In this document: one piece after another, positions 42,631-50,428 of the stretch
How positions within the stretch are numbered: the stretch's first letter is position 1
Layout of the letters: each line of letters opens with the position of its first letter
Assembly: GCF_001636695.1 (NCBI RefSeq)
Contig: NZ_LGEL01000002.1
Span: 34,124 to 98,123, forward strand
Direction: 5' to 3'
Source of the DNA: Pedobacter panaciterrae
GTDB taxonomy: Bacteria; Bacteroidota; Bacteroidia; Sphingobacteriales; Sphingobacteriaceae
DNA length: 64,000 nt
Program-made: the position numbers and the translations under genes
The notes under the pieces: model-generated
What the model was told of the DNA's origin: nothing
The model's input: only the letters and a program-made list of their open reading frames with translations
Databases searched by the model: none

Positions 42631-43872
42631 ATGGAGAACTATACCATTATATTATTCATTATGGCAGTGATGATCGCAGCATCCGGCCTGGCCGAAAAGT
42701 TTAGGCTTCCTGTTCCTGTGCTCTTACTCCTGGCTGGTATCGGAGTCGGATTCATTCCTGCTATTCCAGGTATAGAACTCAACCCGGAAATCGTCATGTT
42801 ACTTTTCCTGCCGCCCCTACTCTACGATGCTGCATTCAATATTTCATTTGAAGGATTTAAGACTAATATCAATACCATAGGTGCATTAGCCATCGGGCTT
42901 GTATTTATAACTACAGCCGGGATTGCTGTCATCGCGCATTACCTAATCAGCGGCATGACCTGGCCACTGGCATTTGTCTTAGGGGCTATTCTTTCTGCCA
43001 CAGATGCAGTAGCCGCCATTGGGGTTACCAAAGGACTCGGTCTACCCCATAAAACAATGACAATCCTGGAAGGGGAAAGTCTGGTCAATGATGCCTCGGC
43101 ATTGGTCGCATACCGTTTTGCTATCGCCGCTGTCACAGGGATTGCCTTTGTCTGGTGGCAGGCTTCTCTGCAGTTCCTTATGGTTTTGGGTGGCGGTTTT
43201 TTAATCGGATTCGTAATCGCTCAATTGCTGTTCCGGGTACTGAAATTTTTCCGTACCAATGAGATGGTCGTATCAGCATTGCTGCTGTTAATGCCTTTTG
43301 TTACTTATTTGTTGGCAGAGCACTTTCAGGTATCCGGCGTAATCGCTGTAGTCATGCTGGGTCTGGGTATGTCCAGGATGAGTCAGGAAAAGTTTCCGAA
43401 AAAGTTCAAAGAGCAATCCAGAAACTTTTGGGAAGTTATTGTTTTCCTTCTCAATGGCCTTATCTTCCTATTGATCGGCCTGCAGTTTCCATTGGTATTG
43501 AAACAAATATCATCTGCACAGGTATGGCCCTTCATAAGCTATGCAGCCATTATTACCGTCGTTACCATACTAATCAGACTGATTAGGGTATACCTACAGC
43601 AATTCAATTTGCAGAAAGCTTTTCAGGGTAAACGTAAAATCAGTGAAGAGGCCCTATTTGACTCTAAGACAAGTTTGATCATCACCTTTTCTGGTATGCG
43701 GGGTATTGTTTCGCTGGCCATCGCAATTGGTCTCCCGGCAACGTTAAAAAATGGAGCGCCTTTTCCAATGCGTAATGAAATTATTTTTATTTCCATAGCA
43801 GTAGTTTTGATGTCTTTACTCGGACAAGGACTGATCCTGCCATGGATCGTTAAAAAATTAAATCTTACCTGA
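42631..43872 (+). CDS. Na+/H+ antiporter, CPA1/NhaP type
   Basis: This is a 413-residue inner-membrane protein with about 12 hydrophobic helices. The ion-binding NDAS motif (ESLVNDASALVAYRFA, about residues 150-165) is the CPA1 signature, and LLFLPPLLYDAAFNISFEGF and FSGMRGIVSLAIAIGLP are conserved. It exchanges cytoplasmic Na+ (or K+) for H+ for pH and salt homeostasis. It lacks the long cytoplasmic C-terminal tail of 520-550-residue relatives, ending at IVKKLNLT, and so is a compact member. Its GC content and codon choice look higher than the flanking genes, which might mean later acquisition; I could not compute this. It has its own promoter and no partner. Confidence 0.92.
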   Translation: MENYTIILFIMAVMIAASGLAEKFRLPVPVLLLLAGIGVGFIPAIPGIELNPEIVMLLFLPPLLYDAAFNISFEGFKTNINTIGALAIGLVFITTAGIAVIAHYLISGMTWPLAFVLGAILSATDAVAAIGVTKGLGLPHKTMTILEGESLVNDASALVAYRFAIAAVTGIAFVWWQASLQFLMVLGGGFLIGFVIAQLLFRVLKFFRTNEMVVSALLLLMPFVTYLLAEHFQVSGVIAVVMLGLGMSRMSQEKFPKKFKEQSRNFWEVIVFLLNGLIFLLIGLQFPLVLKQISSAQVWPFISYAAIITVVTILIRLIRVYLQQFNLQKAFQGKRKISEEALFDSKTSLIITFSGMRGIVSLAIAIGLPATLKNGAPFPMRNEIIFISIAVVLMSLLGQGLILPWIVKKLNLT

Positions 43873-43902
43873 TAAGACGCTCCTTTGATTTCTACCGGGC
43901 CC

Positions 43903-45303
43903 TTACTCTTTATTCATTCTAACAATACGGGGATAAAACCTACCTTGGATATCAACCAGATCATGCTGTGCCGCTATGACCGTTTCAATATCCTTATAAG
44001 CCAAAGGATTTTCTTCAACCGTCCCTCCAATTAAGGTAACACCGGCGTTGGCAAGCAGCTTTTTCATGCCAGAGACCGTCATGTTATCCTTAGCCTTTTG
44101 CCTGCTCATAGCACGGCCTGCACCATGCGAAGCAGAGTATAAAGCATCGTTATTTCCTTTGCCGGATACCAGGTAAGCTGGTGTAGTCATGCTACCAGGA
44201 ATGATACCCAATTCACCTTCATGTGCTGGTGTTGCTCCCTTACGGTGAATGATCACTTCTTTACCATCAACCAATTTATCTTTCCATGCAAAATTATGAT
44301 GGTTCTCTACCACACAGAGTGCCTTTAACCCTAATACTCTTAAGAGATTAGTATGAATACGATCATGACAAGCCTTTGCATAATCACCTGCCAAAGTCAT
44401 TGTAAGCCAGTATTCCTGTCCTGCTTCACTGTTAATATCCAGCCATGCCAGTTGTTGTGCATGTCTTGGCAATTTACAGCTATCCATAGCTATTTTTGTG
44501 TATTGTTTAGCTATGGCCGCACCTAAACCGCGGCTTCCGGAATGTGTTAATAATGCTGTATACTTTTTAGCCGGTAATCCTAAGGTATTATTAGCCAATA
44601 ACTCAATTTCACCAAACTCCACAAAATGGTTACCATTGCCTGATGTACCTAATTGCCTTACCGCTTTACCTCTTAAAGGCTTTAAAAAAGGTATTTCATT
44701 GAATACCGGACTATCTAAAATTTCATGTTCCTGCCTGATATCCAAACCACCTTCCATACCAAAATGGGTATGATTTTTTAAAGCCTGTTTGATTTGGTAT
44801 TCAAACCTTTTTATAAAACTATCACTTTCGTCAACAATAGAAAGCGCCATTCGGCAGCCAATATCCATACCAACCGCATATGGAATCACTACATTATCTG
44901 TAGCCAGCACACCACCTATAGGTAAGCCAAAACCCATATGCGCATCTGGCATTAATGCCGCCCGTACGCTTACCGGCAATAGGCTAGCCAACTCCATTTG
45001 CTTTTTAGCTGATTGTTCAATGCCCTTACCACCGTAAGTTTTACAGAATACTGGCTCATTGCGCAACTCGTAAGTTTTAAACGATGGTCCTTCAACTTTA
45101 CCGATTATCTTCCCCGCTATTTTACTTGTTAACTCATTATCCAAAAATGCTTCCGGATCATTCTTAATTTCCATCAGCAGCTCAAGCAATTGTTGTTTAC
45201 TGTGGTGCTTGAAATTTTTTGAGGTTATACCAATAACCAGACTTCGAAGCTGATCATTATGGTAACCTATTTTACTTAAATCTTTTGTTCTTAAACTTCC
45301 CAT
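43903..45303 (-). CDS. rtcB: RtcB-family RNA ligase
   Basis: This is a 466-residue RtcB, which joins RNA 2',3'-cyclic phosphate or 3'-phosphate ends to 5'-OH ends with GTP and Mn2+. Guanylated His393 (SASHGAGRAMS) and metal ligands Asp147-Cys150 (GMDIGC), His226 (GNGNHFVE), His254 (THSGSRG) and His335 (ENHHNF) are all present. PDAHMGFGLPIGG is typical. No archease, RtcA, PrfH or RtcR neighbour is visible; in many bacteria RtcB repairs tRNA or rRNA after nuclease damage. A 26-codon ORF ends 5 bases upstream of its ATG. The 558-base gap beyond that contains fragments but no regulator. It ends convergent with the antiporter. Confidence 0.94.
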   Translation of the reverse strand: MGSLRTKDLSKIGYHNDQLRSLVIGITSKNFKHHSKQQLLELLMEIKNDPEAFLDNELTSKIAGKIIGKVEGPSFKTYELRNEPVFCKTYGGKGIEQSAKKQMELASLLPVSVRAALMPDAHMGFGLPIGGVLATDNVVIPYAVGMDIGCRMALSIVDESDSFIKRFEYQIKQALKNHTHFGMEGGLDIRQEHEILDSPVFNEIPFLKPLRGKAVRQLGTSGNGNHFVEFGEIELLANNTLGLPAKKYTALLTHSGSRGLGAAIAKQYTKIAMDSCKLPRHAQQLAWLDINSEAGQEYWLTMTLAGDYAKACHDRIHTNLLRVLGLKALCVVENHHNFAWKDKLVDGKEVIIHRKGATPAHEGELGIIPGSMTTPAYLVSGKGNNDALYSASHGAGRAMSRQKAKDNMTVSGMKKLLANAGVTLIGGTVEENPLAYKDIETVIAAQHDLVDIQGRFYPRIVRMNKE

Positions 45304-45308
45304 TTGGG

Positions 45309-45389
45309 TTATGTTTCTAATTCCAGGTAAGCTTCTTTTGGGCTGTACGTGGATATGTTTTTAATTTCGTTATAATACGGCACGACCAT
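45309..45389 (-). CDS. 26-residue ORF immediately upstream of rtcB
   Basis: The minus strand reads ATG at 45387-45389 (MVVPYYNEIKNIS) to TAA at 45309-45311, 5 bases before the rtcB start. The composition looks protein-like (PYYNEIKNISTYSPKEAYLE), with an in-frame TGA directly upstream of the ATG. It could be a leader peptide coupling translation to rtcB, or the 3' end of a decayed gene. No homology is known to me. Short ORFs of this size occur by chance. Confidence 0.3.
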   Translation of the reverse strand: MVVPYYNEIKNISTYSPKEAYLELET

Positions 45390-45802
45390 TCATGTGTGTG
45401 CATCACACTTTTGTTTTAATCTTTCTTAAATTTGATTTCTGATCTCAGTTCATCCTCGTTTAAGGATATACCCTTCAAAAGTGCTCAGAAAAATCCCATG
45501 AAATTGAGGGCAGACAAACATCGCGCAAGGTTACCTTGCAGCCGTTTAATATTTAATAAAACAGTGGGTTTGACCGCCTAATTAGGCAATGAGCGAAAGG
45601 TTCGATATGTAGATGTGCTCTGTCATGATTCCTTACTATTTAAAACGTTAACAAACCAGGAATTGAATGCAAAGATAGGAAATTATTTTAATCCGAATCA
45701 AAAAAATCCATACGCGAACCTTTTCCTCCATAGCTTGAGATTATTAGCGAGTTTTGTACTCGCCTATTCGGGCTCCATAAAACACTTTATGTTCAATGCA
45801 AA
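45390..45802. other. 413-base gap with gene-like fragments and a 7-1-7 palindrome
   Basis: There is no full gene. GCAAGGT-T-ACCTTGC (45525-45539) is a perfect palindrome. The minus strand contains a stretch that translates as ALLKGISLNEDELRSEIKF and ends at a stop near 45420, reading like a C-terminus without a matching start, so a decayed gene is possible. A plus-strand frame (45615-45875) overlaps the terminator below and is judged spurious. No tRNA or known RNA motif was recognised. Confidence 0.4.
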
Positions 45803-45835
45803 AAGCCTGTCTCATGAAAATGATGACAGGCTTTC
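45803..45835 (-). terminator. terminator of the LruC-domain gene
   Basis: AAAGCCTGTC (45803-45812) pairs with GACAGGCTTT (45826-45835) around a 13-base loop, 27 bases beyond the LruC-gene stop. On the minus strand the stem is followed by a T run (TTTTTGC). Confidence 0.8.
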
Positions 45836-45861
45836 TGAATTATTTTATGTTATTGTACTAA

Positions 45862-48081
45862 TCAATTGCCTGTAGCAACTGCGGGAAATAATTTAGTCAC
45901 ATCTCTAAAATCACTACCTGTATTGCTATACCAGTCAGGATAAAGTGACCCACCACTGGTTGCCCAACCGGAAAACTTCAAATAAGATTCTAAGATGCCG
46001 ATTTTCTCATATGGATATCGGAACGGTGCAACGGGAATTTCTATACCCCAGGGCAATCCGCTTTTAGTACTATAATAAGGTCCCTTTAAGGAATTATCAG
46101 CGTATGTACCAAACAAAGATTTATCGACAAGTTTCGTTGGTTTCTTTCCAAATAAGTGGGTTTCATAACCTCTAATTGCATCCTTTGTACCGTTAAATAT
46201 AAAGGGATTAAATGCACTTACGCCCAATGCCGGGAAACTTGGCCCATCGGTTAAGTCAAAGCTAAAAGTAAAGGTTTTAACTGGGGAAAGCGACTGATTA
46301 GGCATCGTATTCCATAATACCTGCTGATCCCGCGCATTTTGAAACAAGATTACAACTAAGCTATCATGACCATCTTCCCTACTTACCCCGTCTGATGACT
46401 TGAAGTTCGTTGCCATGCCTTTTGGCAAAGGGAACTGCACGCCTGCACCGTTTTTATAACTAGCTCCACTTGCAATTAAATTCCATTTTCCCTCAATCCG
46501 TACTGCAACGTTTTTTGCATTGGTAACAACCAAATGCTTATAGGTCAAAACAACATCATTCAAATCATAATCTCCAAGCAATGGCCAGCTATCTTCGAAT
46601 GCAATCGTTGATCCCCCATTGTGATAGTTAACAGAAAAATTATTGAATGCTTTCGTTTTGTCATTTGGATAATCATCTTGCTCATCAATGATACCGTCTC
46701 CGTCTGTATCAGGCTTGAGCTCTACGGGTGGGACGCCATTACCAAGCGTATTGCAATCATCTTTGACGATATATACACCACAACCCTTTATCGCACCATC
46801 ACTGAAGTGCTTTTTGTTATTTTGATTTACTTCCAGATCTCTGGTACCGCAATATTGTAAAGCGCCTTTGAAATAACCATTATTATTTACAACATTATCG
46901 CCAACCGTGCCTGTTGTTTTAAATAAGGATACTGCCAGGCCACGGCCATAAACAACACCATTCATATTAGACATATTAACCGTTTGATGCATTGCACCAT
47001 CAAACAGGTTTATCGTGCCCCCGCTATTTACATAAGTGTCACCTTTAACTTGAACAAGCTTATAGTTATTGAGCGCACCAGTGTTAACTGTTAGAACGTT
47101 ATTCACAGTAAAACTGCAATAATTATTAAGTGTGCTACCGCTATTAAATGTAACATTATTGAAAGTCATGTTTCCAGTATTGGTTATTAGACCATTGATA
47201 CTTGGATTCTGGCTTTGAACAACCATAATAGAACGATTTGTAAGTTCTGAACCAGAGTTTAAGTTAAAGTTGCTCCCTGAAAACGTTGCCTCTCCGTTAT
47301 TAATAAGGCTTCCACCGCTGGAAAGATTATCTGCAAAAAGCTTGCCGCTGTTGGAGAAAATTTCACCAGTTTTAATGTTTAAATCTCTGTTGAATCTAAC
47401 CGTAGTTCCTTCGGAAATAAATACTTTTATTCCTGTGTGATTAAAGTTATCACCAAAAGTTATCGTTTTTCCAGGTGCATTTATCTTTAATGTACCTCCG
47501 TTATTAGCCTCAACATTAATCGTAAGGTCAACCGTCGAAGTAAAACAGAAAACGTCTGTACTGGAGTTAAGTTTGATGTTTGAAGCGGATGTAGTAGTTT
47601 TGCATTCCGGTTCAACTTCCGTGCTCATCAAAGACTTTCCTGCCATCAATAAACTTAATTTATTGTCCTTGTTCACGGAACTTAGGGCGGCGGATACTTT
47701 TGTAGAGGTTAAAGTCAGCTTTTCCATAACAGAAGACCCATCTGGTGAAGTCTTCACGACATAGGCTTCGTTAATTGTTGAAGGAATAGACACAGTAGTA
47801 ATGAACGGATCAGCCAATGTTGCAGATCCTTTTGCGATTGCAATCGCATTGGTTGCCGGATCGGCCAGGTAAATTGCGACCACATGAATTTTGTTTTGAA
47901 ACCGTGTGTCTGTAATGCTAATGTTGAAATTAACATCTCTGGCACTCTGCCAGGTGAAACCAGCAGGTATTACCAGGTCGGTTATTTTTTTAACATCAGG
48001 ATCTTTTTGAGTCTTGTCTTTCGAACATGATGCCCCTAAAATGGCCAGCCCTAAGGTTAGGATGAGTAGTTTTTTATTCAT
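45862..48081 (-). CDS. LruC-domain (DUF4842) calcium-binding-type lipoprotein
   Basis: From the ATG at 48079-48081 this is a 739-residue protein (an upstream frame to 48201 adds an unlikely N-terminus). Lipobox GASC (Cys19) anchors it. The middle (about residues 195-440) is a beta-rich region of Asn/Gly/Ser repeats forming probable right-handed parallel-beta or adhesin-like rungs (GSELTNRSIMV, SGGTINLFDG). DTDGDGIIDEQDDYPNDK (about 465-485) is a thrombospondin-type-3/EF-like calcium loop preceding the C-terminal LruC domain (about 490-720; SWPLLGDYDLNDVVLTY). Leptospira LruC is surface-exposed, and Bacteroidota members are secreted or adhesion-like. The exact role is unknown. It is a monocistronic gene. 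Confidence 0.88.
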   Translation of the reverse strand: MNKKLLILTLGLAILGASCSKDKTQKDPDVKKITDLVIPAGFTWQSARDVNFNISITDTRFQNKIHVVAIYLADPATNAIAIAKGSATLADPFITTVSIPSTINEAYVVKTSPDGSSVMEKLTLTSTKVSAALSSVNKDNKLSLLMAGKSLMSTEVEPECKTTTSASNIKLNSSTDVFCFTSTVDLTINVEANNGGTLKINAPGKTITFGDNFNHTGIKVFISEGTTVRFNRDLNIKTGEIFSNSGKLFADNLSSGGSLINNGEATFSGSNFNLNSGSELTNRSIMVVQSQNPSINGLITNTGNMTFNNVTFNSGSTLNNYCSFTVNNVLTVNTGALNNYKLVQVKGDTYVNSGGTINLFDGAMHQTVNMSNMNGVVYGRGLAVSLFKTTGTVGDNVVNNNGYFKGALQYCGTRDLEVNQNNKKHFSDGAIKGCGVYIVKDDCNTLGNGVPPVELKPDTDGDGIIDEQDDYPNDKTKAFNNFSVNYHNGGSTIAFEDSWPLLGDYDLNDVVLTYKHLVVTNAKNVAVRIEGKWNLIASGASYKNGAGVQFPLPKGMATNFKSSDGVSREDGHDSLVVILFQNARDQQVLWNTMPNQSLSPVKTFTFSFDLTDGPSFPALGVSAFNPFIFNGTKDAIRGYETHLFGKKPTKLVDKSLFGTYADNSLKGPYYSTKSGLPWGIEIPVAPFRYPYEKIGILESYLKFSGWATSGGSLYPDWYSNTGSDFRDVTKLFPAVATGN

Positions 48082-48363
48082 AGAATTTATTAAATGGTGT
48101 AGCAAGAAATTTGATATTGAATTACTTGGGTACAAAAATAGGTCAAAATTGTGATTATTTATTGAAGTTGAGACCAAATGAGAAAAAAATAACGAATTCA
48201 AATGAAGATATTGAGTAATGCCTGTTTACTTTTTGTAAAACACAATCTTGAAGAATAATACAGTAAGCGGGTTGTAAATCGCATTTCTGGTTCTAATGAT
48301 TCAATCTTTGTACCGATTTCCGCCAGACCATTAGTTTCTATTCATCATCGGAATATTTTTGTT

Positions 48364-49794
48364 TTAATTCTCTTTGATAATCTTCCAGTTTTTAGGTGCC
48401 ACAAAACCATTTTTAGGCCCTTTTCTTAGAATCTCGGCATTGGCTTTTATGGCATCATATTGGGTAACCGCTTTTTTAAGTTTATTGTAAATATCTGGAT
48501 TGTTTGCTTTCACATCCCTGGCTTCGGAATAGTCGCCAGGAATGCTGAACAACATGTCACCCCGTATGTTCATCTTTTTGATTCCCTTGTCTACAATCAA
48601 TTTCCAATCGCCATTAATAATAGCTCCATGGCCCAAATAAAACTCACGATCAAACTGTTGAATTTTACCACTTAACAGGGGCCACATGTTTATACCATCA
48701 AAAGTTTTTTTTGAGGGTGTTTTGACACCTGTTATATCTTTTAAAGTAGGAAAAACATCAACATAACCCATAACCTGCTCAATTTTATGACCGCCAACAA
48801 TTCCCCCTGCCGGCCATTTGATCACTGCCGGAGATCTTACCCCACCTTCCCATTCATCAAACTTATATCCTCTTAGTTCGCCGTGTGATCCTGTATTTCC
48901 GTTTCCGGCCGCCCCGTTATCGCTCTGAAATAGTACAATGGTATTGTCATCAATGTGCTGATCTTTCAAAGCCTGTAGAACCTGTCCTATTCCATCATCC
49001 ATACAGGTTACCATGGCTGCATAAGTTTGCTTCATCGTATTTCCTTTTCCCTGGTCGGGATTTTCCGCACCTTCGTTGCCTTCTCCTCCGCTGTTAAATT
49101 TAGGTTTAGCCGGATCGTATCCATACATTTTCAAATATTTATCGGGAGCCTGTAAAGGTCCATGTGGCGCATTGTAAGCCAAATAGATAAAGAAAGGCGA
49201 CGAATCTTTGGAATAATTTTTAATGCATTTCACAGCCTCTTTAGTAAGTAATTCAGTAGTATACCCCTTGTCATTCGATGGTTCATAATCGTTTTGCCAA
49301 TCTACTTCACCTTCTCTTATATGTGTAAAATAATCAAGTGCACCATTTAAAAAGCCATAAAAATGTGTGAAGCCCCTGCGCATCGGGTGAAACTGCAAAC
49401 TATTGTGTCCTAAATGCCATTTACCAATGATGGCCCGATCTTTATATCCAGCCTCGGCAAGCATTTGCGGGATAAGCACTTCTGAAGTGTCCAAACCAAA
49501 ATAGCTCCAGGGTGGTATTGTGGTTTCCCTTATTCCCACCCGATTAGGATAACGGCCTGTTAACAAACCTGCACGGGTAGGTGAGCATATCGGCGCTGTA
49601 TAAAAGCGATTTAAAATCACACCATCGCGAGAAAGCTGATCAATATTAGGTGTTTTGATATTGCTACCGTGAAAACCAACGTCTCCCCAACCCAAATCAT
49701 CGGCCATAATGATAATAATATTTGGCTTCTTTTTCGTTTGGCCGAAACCCAAAAATGGGATAACAAACCCTAACAGTAAAAGTATTTTTTTCAT
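48364..49794 (-). CDS. type I sulfatase (arylsulfatase family)
   Basis: This is a 476-residue secreted sulfatase. A signal peptide (MKKILLLLGFVIPFLGFGQ) is followed by PNIIIIMADDLGWGDVGFHG, the metal-binding start. Cys70 lies in CSPTRAGLLTG, the CxPxR signature in which Cys becomes formylglycine (maturation enzyme not in the window). Other metal ligands are near LFQSDNGA (Asp-Asn) and WHLGH (Lys-x-His-type site). It hydrolyses sulfate esters, perhaps on algal or host glycans; no linked polysaccharide locus exists here, though the mannan locus is 30 kb away. The length fits the S1 subfamily. It is a monocistronic gene, with a 282-base gap before the LruC gene that shows nothing recognisable. 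Confidence 0.93.
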   Translation of the reverse strand: MKKILLLLGFVIPFLGFGQTKKKPNIIIIMADDLGWGDVGFHGSNIKTPNIDQLSRDGVILNRFYTAPICSPTRAGLLTGRYPNRVGIRETTIPPWSYFGLDTSEVLIPQMLAEAGYKDRAIIGKWHLGHNSLQFHPMRRGFTHFYGFLNGALDYFTHIREGEVDWQNDYEPSNDKGYTTELLTKEAVKCIKNYSKDSSPFFIYLAYNAPHGPLQAPDKYLKMYGYDPAKPKFNSGGEGNEGAENPDQGKGNTMKQTYAAMVTCMDDGIGQVLQALKDQHIDDNTIVLFQSDNGAAGNGNTGSHGELRGYKFDEWEGGVRSPAVIKWPAGGIVGGHKIEQVMGYVDVFPTLKDITGVKTPSKKTFDGINMWPLLSGKIQQFDREFYLGHGAIINGDWKLIVDKGIKKMNIRGDMLFSIPGDYSEARDVKANNPDIYNKLKKAVTQYDAIKANAEILRKGPKNGFVAPKNWKIIKEN

Positions 49795-50119
49795 AACAGA
49801 TTAAAATTTATAAACGATTTTGTTTAATGATAAACCTGGAGATGCGACATCCGAACACACGGTAAGTTAATGGATTTTTATAAGTTAACACAAATTATGT
49901 CATAAGAAAGAAAGTCAAATCCAAAGGAGTTTAAGCTGACGAGTATTGAAACAACCATGCCTTGATGACATCCATCAAGTATTAAAGCATTTTTCCATAC
50001 CCTACGCCCCACCAAACAACAATGGTTTGTCATTAACCACCTTATGACAAACCATTTAACATTCATTCTGTTATTCTTTACAGGAATTGAAATGAAACAG
50101 ATTTTAAACCTATAAGATT
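49795..50119. other. 325-base gap with two hairpins
   Basis: This lies between the sulfatase promoter side and the DUF6496 remnant. It contains CTTGATG-N5-CATCAAG near 49962-49980 and the stronger AATGGTTTGTCAT / ATGACAAACCATT stem (50021-50056). No gene or RNA family is recognised, and a short minus-strand frame (49878-50066) is a shadow. Confidence 0.5.
50021..50056. repeat. 13-base-pair inverted repeat (hairpin or operator)
   Basis: AATGGTTTGTCAT (50021-50033) and ATGACAAACCATT (50044-50056) are perfect inverse complements around a 10-base loop. It is 64 bases before the broken DUF6496 gene. There is no T run on either side, so an operator or RNA leader structure is as likely as a terminator. 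Confidence 0.6.
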
Positions 50120-50335
50120 ATGGCAAAATATTCAGAAAAAGCTTCGGAGAAAGTGGCAGAAACTATAAATGAGATGAAAGAATGAAAACTGAAATCGGGT
50201 TATGAAAAAAAGATAAACCCTAAAAAAGAGGCCATAGCTATCGGTCTGTCAGAGGCTCGAAAAGCATGGGCAAAAGTTCCTAAAAAGAAAGCCCTTATGC
50301 ATACAATTACAGACCAGTTGGCTATCTGTATCTAA
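50120..50335 (+). pseudogene. DUF6496-like small basic protein interrupted by TGA
   Basis: From ATG 50120 the frame reads MAKYSEKASEKVAETINEMK E, then TGA at 50183-50185, and continues without a further stop as KLKSGYEKKINPKKEAIAIG, LSEARKAWAKVPKKKA to TAA at 50333-50335. Both parts match the Bacteroidota/proteobacterial DUF6496 pattern MAKYS...V...M.E.K.K.LKSG...K...KQAIAIGLSEARK.GAKVPKK. The usual residue at the stop is Gly, so a single GGA-to-TGA change explains it. The tail after KVPKKK is longer than usual. The product is unknown but highly basic, possibly nucleic-acid-binding. Truncated, it would encode 21 residues. Confidence 0.75.
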
Positions 50336-50428
50336 CTCCCTCCATCGCTCCTGATTTCCTTTTATTTAATGTGTGCAAATGCATGCAATACTCTCCTTTA
50401 TCTATAAGATACCCAAAAATAAAAAACT

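Noticed and set aside
42631-43872. Antiporter as horizontally acquired, from its apparently higher GC
   Set aside because: The impression was not computed and no mobile element or tRNA junction is adjacent; kept only as a remark in the feature.
45615-45875. 86-codon plus-strand frame
   Set aside because: It runs through the terminator of the LruC gene and into its coding region on the other strand; composition is not protein-like.
48081-48201. N-terminal 40-residue extension of the LruC gene
   Set aside because: The internal ATG at 48079-48081 begins a canonical lipoprotein signal; the extension has no conserved features.
50183-50185. TGA as a recoded glycine or selenocysteine codon
   Set aside because: Only one case, no SECIS-like structure seen, and all other genes use TGA as stop or avoid it; a nonsense mutation is simpler.
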